Positions 54,467-64,000 of a DNA stretch of 64,000 nucleotides are shown here, in pieces. The stretch comes from Shewanella sp. Isolate13. Lineage in GTDB: Bacteria; Pseudomonadota; Gammaproteobacteria; Enterobacterales; Shewanellaceae. Location of the stretch: positions 161,011 through 225,010 of the forward strand of contig NZ_JAKEVD010000003.1 in the NCBI RefSeq assembly GCF_022398325.1, written 5' to 3'. Both the position numbers and the translations under genes were made by a program. Numbering within the stretch: the first letter of the stretch is position 1; each line of letters begins with the position of its first letter. A model generated the notes under the pieces. It was given only the letters and a program-made list of their open reading frames with translations, did not search any database and was not told the origin of the DNA.

Positions 54467-55717
54467 TTAGTCTTTATCTAGTCCAAGCACAGCTCTTAAT
54501 TGTCCAAGAGAATTCAGGTCCCCTTGTCGACTCGCAGCGGTAAGCGCTTGTGTCGGCGCATGGATCAGTTTGTTGGTAAGCTTATTGGCTAGCTCTAGCA
54601 AGACCTGCTCACTATTACCGCCTTGGGCCAACTTGTTGACCGCTCGCTCTACCAGCTCATCTTTAATCGCCATACTTTGAGTGCGATATTCACGGATGCT
54701 GTCTACCGACTCTAGGGAGCGGATCCATTCCATAAATTGATAAGCTTGATCTTCTGCAATTAATTCTGCTTGCTCGGCGGCCTCTCTTCGAGACGCCATA
54801 TTCTGTTCAATAATGCTTTGTAGGTCATCCACGGTATAGAGGAATGCATCATCTAAATCCGCGACTTCGGCCTCGATATCTCGAGGAACTGCTATATCAA
54901 CCAATAACATAGGTTGATGACGACGCTGCTTAAGCGCTTTTTCTACCATGCCTTTACCAAGAATTGGTAATGGGCTAGCCGTAGAGGATATCACGATATC
55001 GGCCTTAGGGAGAAAATCTGGGATCTGTTCTAGTGTAATTGCTGTCGCACCGAACTCATCACACATAGCTTCCGCACGTGAAACGGTACGGTTTGCAACC
55101 ACCATGGTTTTAACACCATTGTCTTTTAGGTGGCGCGCAACAAGCTCAATAGTCTCACCCGCACCGACTAATAATACCTGAGTCGTACTGAGTGATGAGA
55201 AAATATGCTTAGCCATGCTGACGGCGGCAAATGCCACAGAGACGGCGGCGGCGCCAATCTCGGTTTCGGTACGGATCTTTTTAGCCACAGAAAAGGTATT
55301 TTGAAACAACCTGTCCATTGTGGTCGCAACGGTGCCCGCCTCTTTCGCTTTCACAAAAGATTGCTTCACTTGACCGAGAATTTGCGGTTCGCCCAAAATG
55401 AGTGAATCGAGTCCAGCAGAGACGCGCATCAAATGTTTGACCGCTTCCTGACCTTTATATTGGTATAGACAAGGCTCAACGTCTTCGTGGGAAAGTTGAT
55501 GGTAATCCTCCAACCAGGCAACAACGTCAGCAGCTTCACTGTTGTTACAGTAAAGTTCTGTACGATTACAGGTGGAGATGATGACGGCTTCGCCTGATTG
55601 AGTACTAGCAGCTAGACTCTTCATGGCATCATGAATTTTATCTGGACCGAATGCGACTTTTTCTCGCAGATCGACCGTGGCCGTTTTATGGTTAATTCCG
55701 ATTGCTACAAGGCTCAT
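54467..55717 (-). CDS. hemA: Glutamyl-tRNA reductase
   Basis: First committed step of tetrapyrrole synthesis by the C5 route: reduction of Glu-tRNA to glutamate-1-semialdehyde. 416 residues; N-terminal catalytic domain [17 protein letters not shown] and the nucleophilic Cys in [10 protein letters not shown] near residue 50, NADPH domain [17 protein letters not shown] near 183 and the dimerisation helix at the end. Divergent from lolB; the shared 270-bp gap holds both promoters. Confidence 0.99.
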   Translation of the reverse strand: MSLVAIGINHKTATVDLREKVAFGPDKIHDAMKSLAASTQSGEAVIISTCNRTELYCNNSEAADVVAWLEDYHQLSHEDVEPCLYQYKGQEAVKHLMRVSAGLDSLILGEPQILGQVKQSFVKAKEAGTVATTMDRLFQNTFSVAKKIRTETEIGAAAVSVAFAAVSMAKHIFSSLSTTQVLLVGAGETIELVARHLKDNGVKTMVVANRTVSRAEAMCDEFGATAITLEQIPDFLPKADIVISSTASPLPILGKGMVEKALKQRRHQPMLLVDIAVPRDIEAEVADLDDAFLYTVDDLQSIIEQNMASRREAAEQAELIAEDQAYQFMEWIRSLESVDSIREYRTQSMAIKDELVERAVNKLAQGGNSEQVLLELANKLTNKLIHAPTQALTAASRQGDLNSLGQLRAVLGLDKD

Positions 55718-55986
55718 TTGACTCGTTCTGGACTCTTGGGCATCTCATTTATTGGTGCCATTCTACTGAATTGGTATTGTTAAAAACAGAATACGCTTAA
55801 CAAAACCGAATAATAATCTCTGTTCTTACCCATTTTTTCAATTAGCATCACTTTTTTAACTATTCATATATAGTTATGTCACGCATTAACGACATTGAGC
55901 ATTGTATAAATTTATATTTTTGCATATGGGCATTGGTAAATCATCCAACCCCTCGTATCATAAGGGCTCTTTTATATCAGTAATAG

Positions 55987-56646
55987 ATGAATAATTTGAG
56001 ACGTATCACAAAAAACACTTATCTTTGGGTGATGCTGGGCACTCTTTTAGTTAGTGGTTGCTCAACAACCATACCAGACAACCTCGTTCCCGTCTCTGTT
56101 AACAAAGTGCAGCAGGCTGGCGCATGGGAGATGCAGGGTAAGCTTGCGGTGAGAACCCCCCAAGACAAGTTCAGCACTAATCTATATTGGCTCCATAGCC
56201 CTACGCATGATGAGCTAAAGCTGACGACTATGCTGGGTACGACAGTTTTATCGCTACAGAGTCGAGCCGGCGAAGCCACGCTGGAAGTCGATGGCCGGAC
56301 CTACACAGATAGCGACCCTCAACGTCTTCTTACCCGAGTCTCGGGTTGGTCAATACCGATTGACTCACTACCACTTTGGATCACAGGCCAATTAACAGTG
56401 GGCGACAAATTGATGGCTAAAGACGCCCAAGGTCGTCCCGCGAAGCTGGTTAACTCTGAGCAACTCCCTCCCTGGGAAGTGGACTTTAAGAGCTGGCAGG
56501 TGCAAAGCGGTGCCGAAGTCCCACGTTTACTTAATCTACGACGTGGAGACGTACGCTTAAAACTACAACTCAACCAGTGGCAGGCTTTAGCTCCACAAGA
56601 TACGACGCTTATTAAGCTGGCGTCACAAACCGAGAATTCTTTATGA
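55987..56646 (+). CDS. lolB: Outer-membrane lipoprotein receptor LolB
   Basis: Accepts lipoproteins from LolA and inserts them in the outer membrane. 219 residues with a lipoprotein signal ([17 protein letters not shown]) and the LolB pattern [23 protein letters not shown] near residue 47. It overlaps ispE by four bases (ATGA), an arrangement conserved in gammaproteobacteria. Confidence 0.97.
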   Translation: MNNLRRITKNTYLWVMLGTLLVSGCSTTIPDNLVPVSVNKVQQAGAWEMQGKLAVRTPQDKFSTNLYWLHSPTHDELKLTTMLGTTVLSLQSRAGEATLEVDGRTYTDSDPQRLLTRVSGWSIPIDSLPLWITGQLTVGDKLMAKDAQGRPAKLVNSEQLPPWEVDFKSWQVQSGAEVPRLLNLRRGDVRLKLQLNQWQALAPQDTTLIKLASQTENSL

Positions 56647-57497
56647 CAGCGCCACTTTCTTTAGGCTGGCCCGCACCGGCTAAACTCAACCTGTTTCTGC
56701 ATATCAATGCTCGACGCAGCGATGGCTATCACGAGCTGCAAACTCTGTTTCAATTCGTTGAGCATTGTGACTACCTAGATTTTAAAGTGTTAGATAAGCC
56801 AACCCTGAAATTACATTCGAATATGTCGGCAGTTGTTGCTGACAGCGATAACTTAATTCTCAGAGCCGCAAAATCACTGCAACAACGAACAAATTGTCAA
56901 CTTGGCGCTGAAATTTGGCTCGATAAACGCCTACCAATGGGCGGCGGTCTCGGCGGCGGCTCCTCCGATGCGGCAACAACATTGGTCGCCCTTAATCAAC
57001 TTTGGCAAACAGGGCTATCCACAACGGAACTTTGCGAACTAGGATTAAAGCTAGGTGCGGATGTTCCTGTTTTTATTAATGGTTTTGCGGCCTTTGCCGA
57101 AGGTGTGGGTGAAAAACTACAAAACGTTGAGCCAGCCCAGCCTTGGTATCTGGTGTTAGTGCCTCAGGTGCATGTTTCTACAGCGGAAGTATTTCAAGAC
57201 CCCGATCTACCTCGAAGCACACCAAAGTTAAGTCTAGAGTCATTAATGAACAGCCCTTGGCAAAATGACTGTCAAAGATTAGTCGCAAAACGCTACCCTC
57301 AAGTTGCCAAAACCTTAGACTGGCTGCTAGAATATGCGCCGTCCAGAATGACCGGAACAGGAGCATGTGTTTTTGGTCAATTCGAACAGGAGCAACAAGC
57401 TAAAGATGTATTGGCGAAATTGCCTGCATCAATACAAGGCTTTGTCGCGAAAGGGGCAAATAAATCGCCGTTAATGCTGAGATTAACTCAGTGTTAA
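56643..57497 (+). CDS. ispE: 4-diphosphocytidyl-2-C-methyl-D-erythritol kinase
   Basis: ATP-dependent kinase of the MEP isoprenoid pathway. 284 residues of the GHMP family: [24 protein letters not shown] at the N-terminus (catalytic Lys and Asp-Gly-Tyr-His), the Gly-rich ATP loop [21 protein letters not shown] near residue 98 and the C-terminal [14 protein letters not shown]. Between lolB and prs, as usual. Confidence 0.98.
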   Translation: MTAPLSLGWPAPAKLNLFLHINARRSDGYHELQTLFQFVEHCDYLDFKVLDKPTLKLHSNMSAVVADSDNLILRAAKSLQQRTNCQLGAEIWLDKRLPMGGGLGGGSSDAATTLVALNQLWQTGLSTTELCELGLKLGADVPVFINGFAAFAEGVGEKLQNVEPAQPWYLVLVPQVHVSTAEVFQDPDLPRSTPKLSLESLMNSPWQNDCQRLVAKRYPQVAKTLDWLLEYAPSRMTGTGACVFGQFEQEQQAKDVLAKLPASIQGFVAKGANKSPLMLRLTQC

Positions 57498-57560
57498 CCA
57501 CTCTCTGGGATACGATTAATCCCAGCCACAATCATGAAGCATACGCCTGAGGTTCCTACA

Positions 57561-58508
57561 GTGCCTGACATTAAACTTTTTGCCGGTAACGCTACACCTA
57601 GTCTCGCTAAGAAGATAGCCGATCGTCTATTTTGTAAACTTGGAGACGCGGAAGTAGGCGTTTTCAGTGACGGCGAAATCAGTGTCCAAATTAATGAAAA
57701 TGTACGTGGTGCGGATGTGTTCATCATTCAATCTACTTGCGCTCCTACTAACGATAACCTAATGGAACTTATCGTTATGGTTGACGCGCTTCGTCGTGCA
57801 TCAGCTGGTCGTATTACAGCAGTTATTCCTTACTTTGGTTACGCGCGTCAGGACCGTCGTGTTCGTAGTGCTCGTGTACCTATCACTGCTAAAGTTGTTG
57901 CAGATTTCTTATCAAGCGTTGGTGTTGACCGCGTATTGACATGTGATCTACACGCTGAGCAAATCCAAGGTTTCTTCGACGTTCCAGTTGATAACGTATT
58001 CGGTAGCCCAGTACTGCTAGAAGACATGTTAGCGAAGAACCTAGAAAACCCTGTAGTTGTTTCTCCTGACATCGGTGGTGTTGTACGCGCTCGTGCAGTC
58101 GCTAAGTTACTCGATGATTCAGACTTAGCAATTATTGATAAGCGTCGCCCACAGGCGAACGTTGCTCAAGTAATGCATATCATTGGTGACGTTCAAGGGC
58201 GTGATTGCATCATCGTTGATGACATGATCGATACTGGTGGCACGCTATGTAAAGCAGCTGAAGCACTGAAAGAGCACGGTGCAAACCGCGTATTCGCTTA
58301 CGCAACTCACCCAGTTTTCTCTGGCAATGCAGCTAAGAACATCGCTGAGTCTGTAATCGATGAAGTTATCGTAACCGACACTATCCCACTAAGCCCTGAA
58401 ATTGCGGCTCTAGACAAAGTATCTCAATTGACTATGTCTACAGTTATGGCTGAAGCGATTCGCCGTGTAAGCAACGAAGAGTCAATCTCTGCAATGTTCA
58501 AGCACTAA
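57561..58508 (+). CDS. prs: Ribose-phosphate pyrophosphokinase
   Basis: Makes PRPP from ribose-5-phosphate and ATP. 315 residues when started at GTG 57561 ([13 protein letters not shown]), which has GAGG 7 nt upstream and fits the family; an ATG at 57534 would add nine residues. ATP site [10 protein letters not shown] near residue 95, catalytic [17 protein letters not shown] near 129 and the PRPP loop [18 protein letters not shown] near 217. Codon use is strongly biased, as expected for a highly expressed gene. Confidence 0.99.
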   Translation: MPDIKLFAGNATPSLAKKIADRLFCKLGDAEVGVFSDGEISVQINENVRGADVFIIQSTCAPTNDNLMELIVMVDALRRASAGRITAVIPYFGYARQDRRVRSARVPITAKVVADFLSSVGVDRVLTCDLHAEQIQGFFDVPVDNVFGSPVLLEDMLAKNLENPVVVSPDIGGVVRARAVAKLLDDSDLAIIDKRRPQANVAQVMHIIGDVQGRDCIIVDDMIDTGGTLCKAAEALKEHGANRVFAYATHPVFSGNAAKNIAESVIDEVIVTDTIPLSPEIAALDKVSQLTMSTVMAEAIRRVSNEESISAMFKH

Positions 58509-58550
58509 TTCATAGCCAATGCTAAGAGCTAGTCCGGCAAGATAGAGATG

Positions 58551-58583
58551 AAAAACGCACTCCTTTGAGTGCGTTTTTTTTAT
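58551..58583 (+). terminator. Terminator of prs
   Basis: AAAAACGCACTC, 4-nt loop, GAGTGCGTTTTTTTT. Confidence 0.94.
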
Positions 58584-58611
58584 GCCAACAAATTACCGTT
58601 TTCAGTCATTA

Positions 58612-59028
58612 CTACTCAACAAACCTACGCTTCAGGGCATCGTCTCTTACCGCTAGTGTAATGTCATAGGCAATACTACGGCGTAGTTTAACCAGCCAGC
58701 CATCAACCTTGCCCATATCGACTTTACAGCTCTTCTTGCCACAATCTGGACGCTCTGCACTGATAAACTTAACGGCAACGCTGTTATCCTTTACCATCAG
58801 CTCCGTTGTTATCTTATAGGTCTTATAATCTAAATTTGCGTATCTAATACCAGATTCATCTTTGCTAAATACCCAATGATTACGTTTAACCGCATCAGTC
58901 AGCATACTATCTAAGTCTGTTATATAGGTACCGTAAGGGATCGGGTCTTGATAAAGTTTCAGCTCACTAGCCGTAACAGTCATGACTCCAATACAGCTTA
59001 CTAGCAGACCTGCTATGATTTTTCTCAT
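58612..59028 (-). CDS. Secreted hypothetical protein, paralogue of the next gene
   Basis: 138-residue exported protein with a signal peptide (MRKIIAGLLVSCIGVMTVTA). The mature domain shows ANLDYKTYKITTELMVKDNSVAVKF, two Cys in DCGKKSC (possible disulfide) and VKLRRSI. The order and spacing of these match DYRGDTNVMRIEYDQSLVQLKY, the Cys pair and KNLRNSI in the neighbouring gene, so they are paralogues. Function unknown; resembles small periplasmic proteins without an assigned family. Confidence 0.78.
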   Translation of the reverse strand: MRKIIAGLLVSCIGVMTVTASELKLYQDPIPYGTYITDLDSMLTDAVKRNHWVFSKDESGIRYANLDYKTYKITTELMVKDNSVAVKFISAERPDCGKKSCKVDMGKVDGWLVKLRRSIAYDITLAVRDDALKRRFVE

Positions 59029-59047
59029 CTAGATATCCTTAACGTGT

Positions 59048-59515
59048 TTAAAACCGTGACAGTTGCTTGCTGATGCTATTTCTAAGGTTTTTAATGTAGT
59101 TGTAATAACCTCGGCTGTTCTTATAGCAGATATCGTCTACCAGCTTCTTACACACATAATCGCCAAGCGCATCATGATATTTAAGTTGTACCAAAGACTG
59201 GTCATACTCTATTCGCATCACATTGGTATCGCCACGGTAGTCGAACCGCGCCAAGATGTAACCATCTCCCTCGCCTTGATAAACCCAAGCGAAACCTTTG
59301 GTGGTCAACATCCCCTCTAAGATCCCATAACGGATTTTATCAAGATCATTAGTTCCGGTTTCAATTTCTTTATGAACCGCCCTAATGTAACGATCAGAAG
59401 ACTTAGGCTTGATCTTGTCGTTGATTTCAAGTGTCGTTGGTGCGGCTTGAACGGCACAACTCGCTGACAACAAACACCCTAGAGATAAGGCGACTAAAGG
59501 CCTCATAGTATTCAC
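59048..59515 (-). CDS. Secreted hypothetical protein, paralogue of the previous gene
   Basis: 155-residue protein with a signal peptide (RPLVALSLGCLLSASCAVQA). The mature part has ILARFDYRGDTNVMRIEYDQSLVQLKY, two Cys (DYVCKKLVDDICYK) and NYIKNLRNSISKQL. First gene of a two-gene operon with its paralogue, 19 bp apart. The ribosome site AAGGAG is good. Function unknown. Confidence 0.78.
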   Translation of the reverse strand: MNTMRPLVALSLGCLLSASCAVQAAPTTLEINDKIKPKSSDRYIRAVHKEIETGTNDLDKIRYGILEGMLTTKGFAWVYQGEGDGYILARFDYRGDTNVMRIEYDQSLVQLKYHDALGDYVCKKLVDDICYKNSRGYYNYIKNLRNSISKQLSRF

Positions 59516-59802
59516 TCCTTGAAATGATAAAGCAGAATCCTAGCACAGATTTTAACCAGCAGTGATGAACTTATACCAATCAATATAAGAAGTTGATCAA
59601 CTCATAACATTTTTTGGCAAACTCATTCAAGGCGAATAACTGAAAGTATACTTGTTCCCTTGTGAAGCTTTTCAACGCAGAAGTAGGCAGTCAAAAACGC
59701 TCCAGAATGGTGACCAAATCTTTATGCGGATTGGTATTATAAGAGTGCAAAGAAAAATAGGAGAAGATCAGCATCGAAGCTAAGAATAGAAATGCAGAAA
59801 AC
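59516..59802. other. Intergenic region after the tRNA cluster
   Basis: I see no gene or RNA in this stretch between the tRNA terminator and the paralogous secreted-protein operon. It should contain that operon's promoter on the minus strand. Confidence 0.5.
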
Positions 59803-59830
59803 AAAAAGCCCATCCGAAGATGGGCTTTTT
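59803..59830 (-). terminator. Terminator of the tRNA cluster
   Basis: AAAAAGCCCATC, 4-nt loop, GATGGGCTTTTTG on the minus strand, just after the last tRNA-Gln. Confidence 0.9.
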
Positions 59831-59836
59831 GGTATA

Positions 59837-59911
59837 TGGCTGGGGTACCAGGATTCGAACCTGGGAATGCCGAGATCAAAACCCGGTGCCTTACCGCTTG
59901 GCGATACCCCA
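59837..59911 (-). tRNA. tRNA-Gln (TTG), copy 1
   Basis: 75 nt with encoded CCA; anticodon TTG in the loop after CCGGG. One T-stem base differs from the other four copies (T-loop TTCGAATC). Confidence 0.96.
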
Positions 59912-59959
59912 ATCAAACTTTCTAACTCATAACAAGCCTTGGCTCATCATGTAAATAAA

Positions 59960-60044
<85 letters not shown>

Positions 60045-60113
60045 ACTGCATCTAGTTTTACATCTAGATTAAGATGCTTCTAGTTTACATCTAGAAAAAG
60101 ATGATACAAAAAA

Positions 60114-60188
60114 TGGCTGGGGTACCAGGATTTGAACCTGGGAATGCCGAGATCAAAACCCGGTGCCTTACCGCTTGGCGATACCCCA
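60114..60188 (-). tRNA. tRNA-Gln (TTG), copy 2
   Basis: 75 nt, anticodon TTG, encoded CCA; same sequence as copies 3-5. Confidence 0.96.
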
Positions 60189-60208
60189 ATAAATCTTGTT
60201 TAATTCGA

Positions 60209-60293
<85 letters not shown>

Positions 60294-60389
60294 ATCGAAT
60301 TTTACTGCAAGTCGCCTCGCTTCACCTTGTTAGTTTAAGACATTAGTCTATCGTCTATCAAGGTAGGTCAATAACTCAACCTTAAAAAA

Positions 60390-60464
60390 TGGCTGGGGTA
60401 CCAGGATTTGAACCTGGGAATGCCGAGATCAAAACCCGGTGCCTTACCGCTTGGCGATACCCCA
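60390..60464 (-). tRNA. tRNA-Gln (TTG), copy 3
   Basis: 75 nt, anticodon TTG, encoded CCA. Confidence 0.96.
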
Positions 60465-60512
60465 ATCAATCTTTCTTGCGCATAACCAGCCTAAGCTAGC
60501 CATGCTAAATAA

Positions 60513-60597
<85 letters not shown>

Positions 60598-60731
60598 ACT
60601 GCATCTAGTTTTACATCTCGATTAAGATGGTGTTCTAGCATGGCGAGTCTAACCTCAACAGCCACCACTCTCACACAAAATCGATTTTTACATCTAGATT
60701 AAGATGCTTCTAGTTTACATCTAGAAAAAGA

Positions 60732-60808
60732 TGGTAGCAATGGCGGGACTTGAACCTGCGACCCCAGCATTATGAGTGCTGTGCTCTAACCAGCTGAGCT
60801 ACATTGCC
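60732..60808 (-). tRNA. tRNA-Met (CAT), copy 1
   Basis: 77 nt, anticodon CAT, encoded CCA. The D-arm and the paired first acceptor position indicate elongator type, although position 1-72 is a G-T wobble. Confidence 0.94.
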
Positions 60809-60813
60809 AAAGA

Positions 60814-60888
60814 TGGCTGGGGTACCAGGATTTGAACCTGGGAATGCCGAGATCAAAACCCGGTGCCTTACCGCTTGGCGATACCCCA
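60814..60888 (-). tRNA. tRNA-Gln (TTG), copy 4
   Basis: 75 nt, anticodon TTG; only five bases from the preceding tRNA-Met. Confidence 0.96.
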
Positions 60889-60935
60889 ATCGATCTTTTT
60901 ATACATAACAAGCCTTAGCTCGTCATGTTGAATAA

Positions 60936-61020
<85 letters not shown>

Positions 61021-61230
61021 ACTGCATCTGTTTTTACATCTTGATTAAGATGGCGTTCAAAAATGTAGTATGTCTAACCTCAACATCCACCACTCTCAAA
61101 CTAAACCTTTTTTACATCTTGATTAAGATGGTGTTCAAACGTGACATGTCTAACCTCAACAGCCACCACTCTCACACAAGATCAAGTTTTACATCCTGAT
61201 TAAGATGACTCTAGTTTACATCTAGAAAGA

Positions 61231-61307
61231 TGGTAGCAATGGCGGGACTTGAACCTGCGACCCCAGCATTATGAGTGCTGTGCTCTAACCAGCTGAGCTA
61301 CATTGCC
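61231..61307 (-). tRNA. tRNA-Met (CAT), copy 2
   Basis: 77 nt, anticodon CAT, same sequence as copy 1. Confidence 0.94.
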
Positions 61308-61312
61308 AAAGA

Positions 61313-61387
61313 TGGCTGGGGTACCAGGATTTGAACCTGGGAATGCCGAGATCAAAACCCGGTGCCTTACCGCTTGGCGATACCCCA
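61313..61387 (-). tRNA. tRNA-Gln (TTG), copy 5
   Basis: 75 nt, anticodon TTG, five bases after tRNA-Met copy 2. Confidence 0.96.
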
Positions 61388-61434
61388 AAAATCTTGCTTT
61401 CAGTAACAAGCCTAAGCTCATCACTTAAATTAAA

Positions 61435-61519
<85 letters not shown>

Positions 61520-61577
61520 ACAACATCTGTTTTTACATCTCGATTAAGATGGTGCCAACTAAGTTGACTAAAGAAGA

Positions 61578-61654
61578 TGGTAGCAATGGCGGGACTTGAA
61601 CCTGCGACCCCAGCATTATGAGTGCTGTGCTCTAACCAGCTGAGCTACATTGCC
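61578..61654 (-). tRNA. tRNA-Met (CAT), copy 3 (first in the transcript)
   Basis: 77 nt, anticodon CAT; the first gene after the cluster promoter. Confidence 0.94.
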
Positions 61655-61693
61655 ATCTTTCTTTTTCGCCCCCCAGTCTGGGGAACGGGGCGT

Positions 61694-61722
61694 ATTATGC
61701 TTATTCGGGGTAATCAGGTCAA
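61694..61722 (-). promoter_or_regulatory. Promoter of the tRNA cluster
   Basis: TTGACC, 17-bp spacer, CATAAT on the minus strand, followed by the GC-rich discriminator ACGCCCCG typical of stringently controlled stable-RNA promoters. Confidence 0.85.
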
Positions 61723-61995
61723 CTGCTTTTTTTCGCAAATTTACCGAAAAAGCATTGTTAGGCGATAACTTCACCAAACTGAGCAACAGACATTCAAAAA
61801 AGCGCCTTTTGTCAGAGAATTTTAGCAGTTTTTACTCACAAACTGACCTGCAACAGTGGCCTTACACACCTAGACCACGTCTTATTCTGTCAAAATCCCC
61901 CGCTTTGGATCCGCCTAACTTACGAAAACCAAGCAACTTATACCAATCACTATCAGGCAATGTCATAGGCCGGTGTTTGTTCAAGGCCTAGATAC
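61723..61995. other. Region upstream of the tRNA promoter
   Basis: No convincing gene. An open frame crosses it on the plus strand, but it begins inside tRNA-Met copy 3 and covers the promoter. UP-element-like A/T runs lie just upstream of the -35 (about 61725-61760). Confidence 0.5.
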
Positions 61996-62027
61996 AAAAA
62001 CGGCGACTATAATAAGTCGCCGTTTAT
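61996..62027 (-). terminator. Terminator of ychF
   Basis: AAACGGCGACTTA, short loop, TAGTCGCCGTTTTTG on the minus strand. Confidence 0.88.
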
Positions 62028-62046
62028 TATCAAGGTAGCGTCAAGC

Positions 62047-63138
62047 TTATACGTTAAATAGGAAATGCATTACATCGCCATCTTTTACGGTATAAGTCTT
62101 ACCTTCTACGCGAAGCTTACCTGCTTCTTTCGCGCCGGCTTCACCTTTATAAGTAATGAAATCTTCATAAGACATAACCTGTGCACGGATAAAGCCACGC
62201 TCGAAGTCAGTATGAATAACACCAGCAGCCTGTGGGGCACTCGCTCCAACACGAACAGTCCAAGCACGTACTTCTTTAACACCAGCGGTAAAGTAAGTTT
62301 GTAGGCTTAGTAGATCGTAACCAGCACGAATAACGCGATCAAGACCAGGCTCTTCTAAACCTAGATCGGCCATGAACTCTTCACGGTCTTCTGCGTCCAT
62401 CTCGGCAAGCTCAGACTCAATTGCCGCACATACTGCAACAACTACTGCGTTTTCTTCAGCAGCAATAGCCTTTACGGTATCTAGATGAGGGTTATTTTCA
62501 AAACCATCTTCAGATACGTTAGCGATGTACATGGTTGGCTTTAACGTTAGGAAGTTTAAGTAACCAACTGCCGCCAGCTCTTCTTTAGTTAGCTCCATTG
62601 AACGTAGCATTTTGCCTTCGTCTAACACTGGACGCATTTTTTCAAGCACGCTCACTTCAAACTTAGCATCAGCGTCACCGCCTTTAGCACGCTTTGCCTG
62701 ACGTGTAATTGCACGCTCACATGAATCTAGGTCGGCTAGTGCAAGCTCGGTGTTAATTACTTCGATATCACTTGCAGGTGACACCTTGTTCGCTACGTGA
62801 ACAATGTTATCGTCTTCAAAACAACGAACAACATGGCCAATCGCATCGGTTTCACGGATGTTAGCTAGGAACTTGTTACCTAGACCTTCACCTTTAGATG
62901 CGCCAGCAACTAGACCAGCGATATCCACAAACTCCATCGTTGTAGCCAATACACGCTCAGGCTTCACAATTTCAGCCAATGCGTCTAAACGTGGATCCGG
63001 TACAGGAACAACGCCAGTATTAGGTTCAATTGTACAGAACGGGAAGTTTGACGCTTCGATACCAGCTTTCGTTAGTGCGTTGAAGAGTGTTGATTTACCA
63101 ACGTTTGGCAGGCCTACGATGCCACATTTGAAACCCAT
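62047..63138 (-). CDS. ychF: Redox-regulated ATPase YchF (Obg-related)
   Basis: Universally conserved Obg-family P-loop protein, 363 residues, that binds ribosomes and hydrolyses ATP. P-loop [14 protein letters not shown] near residue 8, switch [20 protein letters not shown] near 72, and the base-specificity motif NVSE (in [11 protein letters not shown] near 203) where other G proteins have NKxD, explaining ATP preference. C-terminal TGS domain. 52 bp downstream of pth, as in most gammaproteobacteria. Confidence 0.98.
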   Translation of the reverse strand: MGFKCGIVGLPNVGKSTLFNALTKAGIEASNFPFCTIEPNTGVVPVPDPRLDALAEIVKPERVLATTMEFVDIAGLVAGASKGEGLGNKFLANIRETDAIGHVVRCFEDDNIVHVANKVSPASDIEVINTELALADLDSCERAITRQAKRAKGGDADAKFEVSVLEKMRPVLDEGKMLRSMELTKEELAAVGYLNFLTLKPTMYIANVSEDGFENNPHLDTVKAIAAEENAVVVAVCAAIESELAEMDAEDREEFMADLGLEEPGLDRVIRAGYDLLSLQTYFTAGVKEVRAWTVRVGASAPQAAGVIHTDFERGFIRAQVMSYEDFITYKGEAGAKEAGKLRVEGKTYTVKDGDVMHFLFNV

Positions 63139-63190
63139 ATTGTTACCTTTATATCAATGAATGACTTGGAGCTTCGCTCCAAGCACTTGT

Positions 63191-63775
63191 TTAAGCTTTA
63201 AAAGAATGCAGTCTATGCATCGCCTTTGCCATATCTTGGTTGAACAAGACCTCTGTCGAACGTACCGCTTCATCAACTGCGGCGTCCATCAGCTCTTGAT
63301 CCGTTGGAGAGGCTTTACTCAGCACATAATTGCTCACCTGACTCTTATCGCCAGGATGGCCTATGCCGATCCGCAGTCGATAAAAGCCTTTATCATTAGC
63401 TAATTTTGCAATGATATCTTTAAGACCGTTATGACCACCATGACCACCGCCCAACTTAAACTTTGCAACACCCGGTGGCATATCTAGCTCATCGTGTGCA
63501 ACTAATATCTCTTCTGGTGCGATGCGGAAAAAATTCGCTAACGCACCAACCGACTTACCACTTAAATTCATAAAGGTCGTCGGAATTAATAGACGAACAT
63601 CTTTACCATGCAGCGTCACTCTTGCCGTCATGCCAAAGTATTTGCTGTCTAATGTTAACGTGGCACCACAGACTCTAGCGAGTTCCTCAACGTACCACGC
63701 ACCTGCATTATGGCGAGTCCGTTCATACTGTGCGCCGGGGTTTGCAAGCCCAACTATCAGTTTTATATTGCTCAT
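63191..63775 (-). CDS. pth: Peptidyl-tRNA hydrolase
   Basis: Recycles peptidyl-tRNA released from ribosomes. 194 residues; [17 protein letters not shown] at the N-terminus contains Asn and the catalytic His, [10 protein letters not shown] near residue 67, and [12 protein letters not shown] near 109. Followed by ychF. The upstream 225 bp to the window edge contain only its promoter region. Confidence 0.98.
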   Translation of the reverse strand: MSNIKLIVGLANPGAQYERTRHNAGAWYVEELARVCGATLTLDSKYFGMTARVTLHGKDVRLLIPTTFMNLSGKSVGALANFFRIAPEEILVAHDELDMPPGVAKFKLGGGHGGHNGLKDIIAKLANDKGFYRLRIGIGHPGDKSQVSNYVLSKASPTDQELMDAAVDEAVRSTEVLFNQDMAKAMHRLHSFKA

Positions 63776-64000
63776 AGTACCAGTCTGTTATTACCTAACT
63801 TAGGTTTTGTCGCCGAGCCAATCAGCCAGCAGCAAAATTAAAAACGCGACATTTTAGCACTCAAATAGCCTGCCAACAAATTATACGCAAATTTACACTT
63901 TTCACTGTACTGAACCAGCCCATTTTCGCCCCTAGCTTTACTCCCATCCCCCAATGCAAAACAGCAAGTCGATCAATACCCCAAAAAAAACCGAATGCTC
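63776..64000. other. Upstream region of pth, window end
   Basis: AT-rich non-coding DNA; no gene start is visible before the window ends. Confidence 0.5.

Noticed and set aside
61650..61991. 113-residue open frame on the plus strand
   Set aside because: It begins inside tRNA-Met copy 3 and covers the tRNA promoter on the other strand; composition not protein-like.

Overview
The window is a chromosomal segment of a marine gammaproteobacterium, very probably a Shewanella. The reasons are a complete Na+-translocating NQR operon with apbE and nqrM, a heme/ferroxidase pair of bacterioferritins, the hemA-prfA-prmC...sirB2-sirB1...kdsA neighbourhood, a large Gln/Leu/Met tRNA cluster, and operators that fit the Shewanella HexR motif. 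The genus call is inference from gene content and order; no rRNA or marker alignment was possible.

Layout. 1-2.4 kb: dnaJ (cut by the window edge) and dnaK behind a textbook sigma-32 promoter. 2.6-8.1 kb: an EamA transporter, a small membrane protein, proBA and an AzgA-type purine permease. 8.4-12.7 kb: an accessory island. It is an integrase-less array of integron gene cassettes (five attC-like sites, five minus-strand genes, one encoding a TIR-domain protein), bracketed by two copies, in inverted orientation, of a mosaic interspersed repeat. 12.7-14.2 kb: a repetitive minus-strand locus with no long genes. It holds two homologous transcription units, each with a strong promoter overlapped by a HexR-like operator, a nearly invariant 49-nt leader, a 30-32 codon ORF ending in the same 13 residues, and a 3' module with a Rho-independent terminator. 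Two further copies of the 3' module follow in tandem. I do not recognise this as a described system and rate it the best candidate for something new.

14.3-28 kb: an M17 aminopeptidase, pepD (followed by a diverged remnant of a second pepD 3' end), dinB with a LexA box, two bacterioferritins behind FNR-like and Fur-like sites, and nqrABCDEF-apbE-nqrM. 28.6-48 kb: luxS, a TRAP C4-dicarboxylate-type transporter, bolA, an AlkB-like oxygenase, rlmG, DUF2804, an outer-membrane barrel, yajG, a periplasmic cyclophilin, ampG, yajQ, vanZ-like, panE, an NSS transporter with its 34-residue MetS-like partner, a PAP2 phosphatase, a second EamA transporter and an AbgT transporter. 48-59.5 kb: kdsA, a DUF819 permease, sirB1-sirB2 with a possible 39-residue ORF upstream, a GNAT, prmC-prfA-hemA, divergent lolB-ispE-prs, and two paralogous small secreted proteins. 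59.8-61.7 kb: thirteen tRNA genes (5 Gln, 5 Leu, 3 Met) from one stringent-type promoter. 62-63.8 kb: ychF and pth.

Most genes are housekeeping and in expected operons. The unusual biology is concentrated between 8.4 and 14.2 kb.
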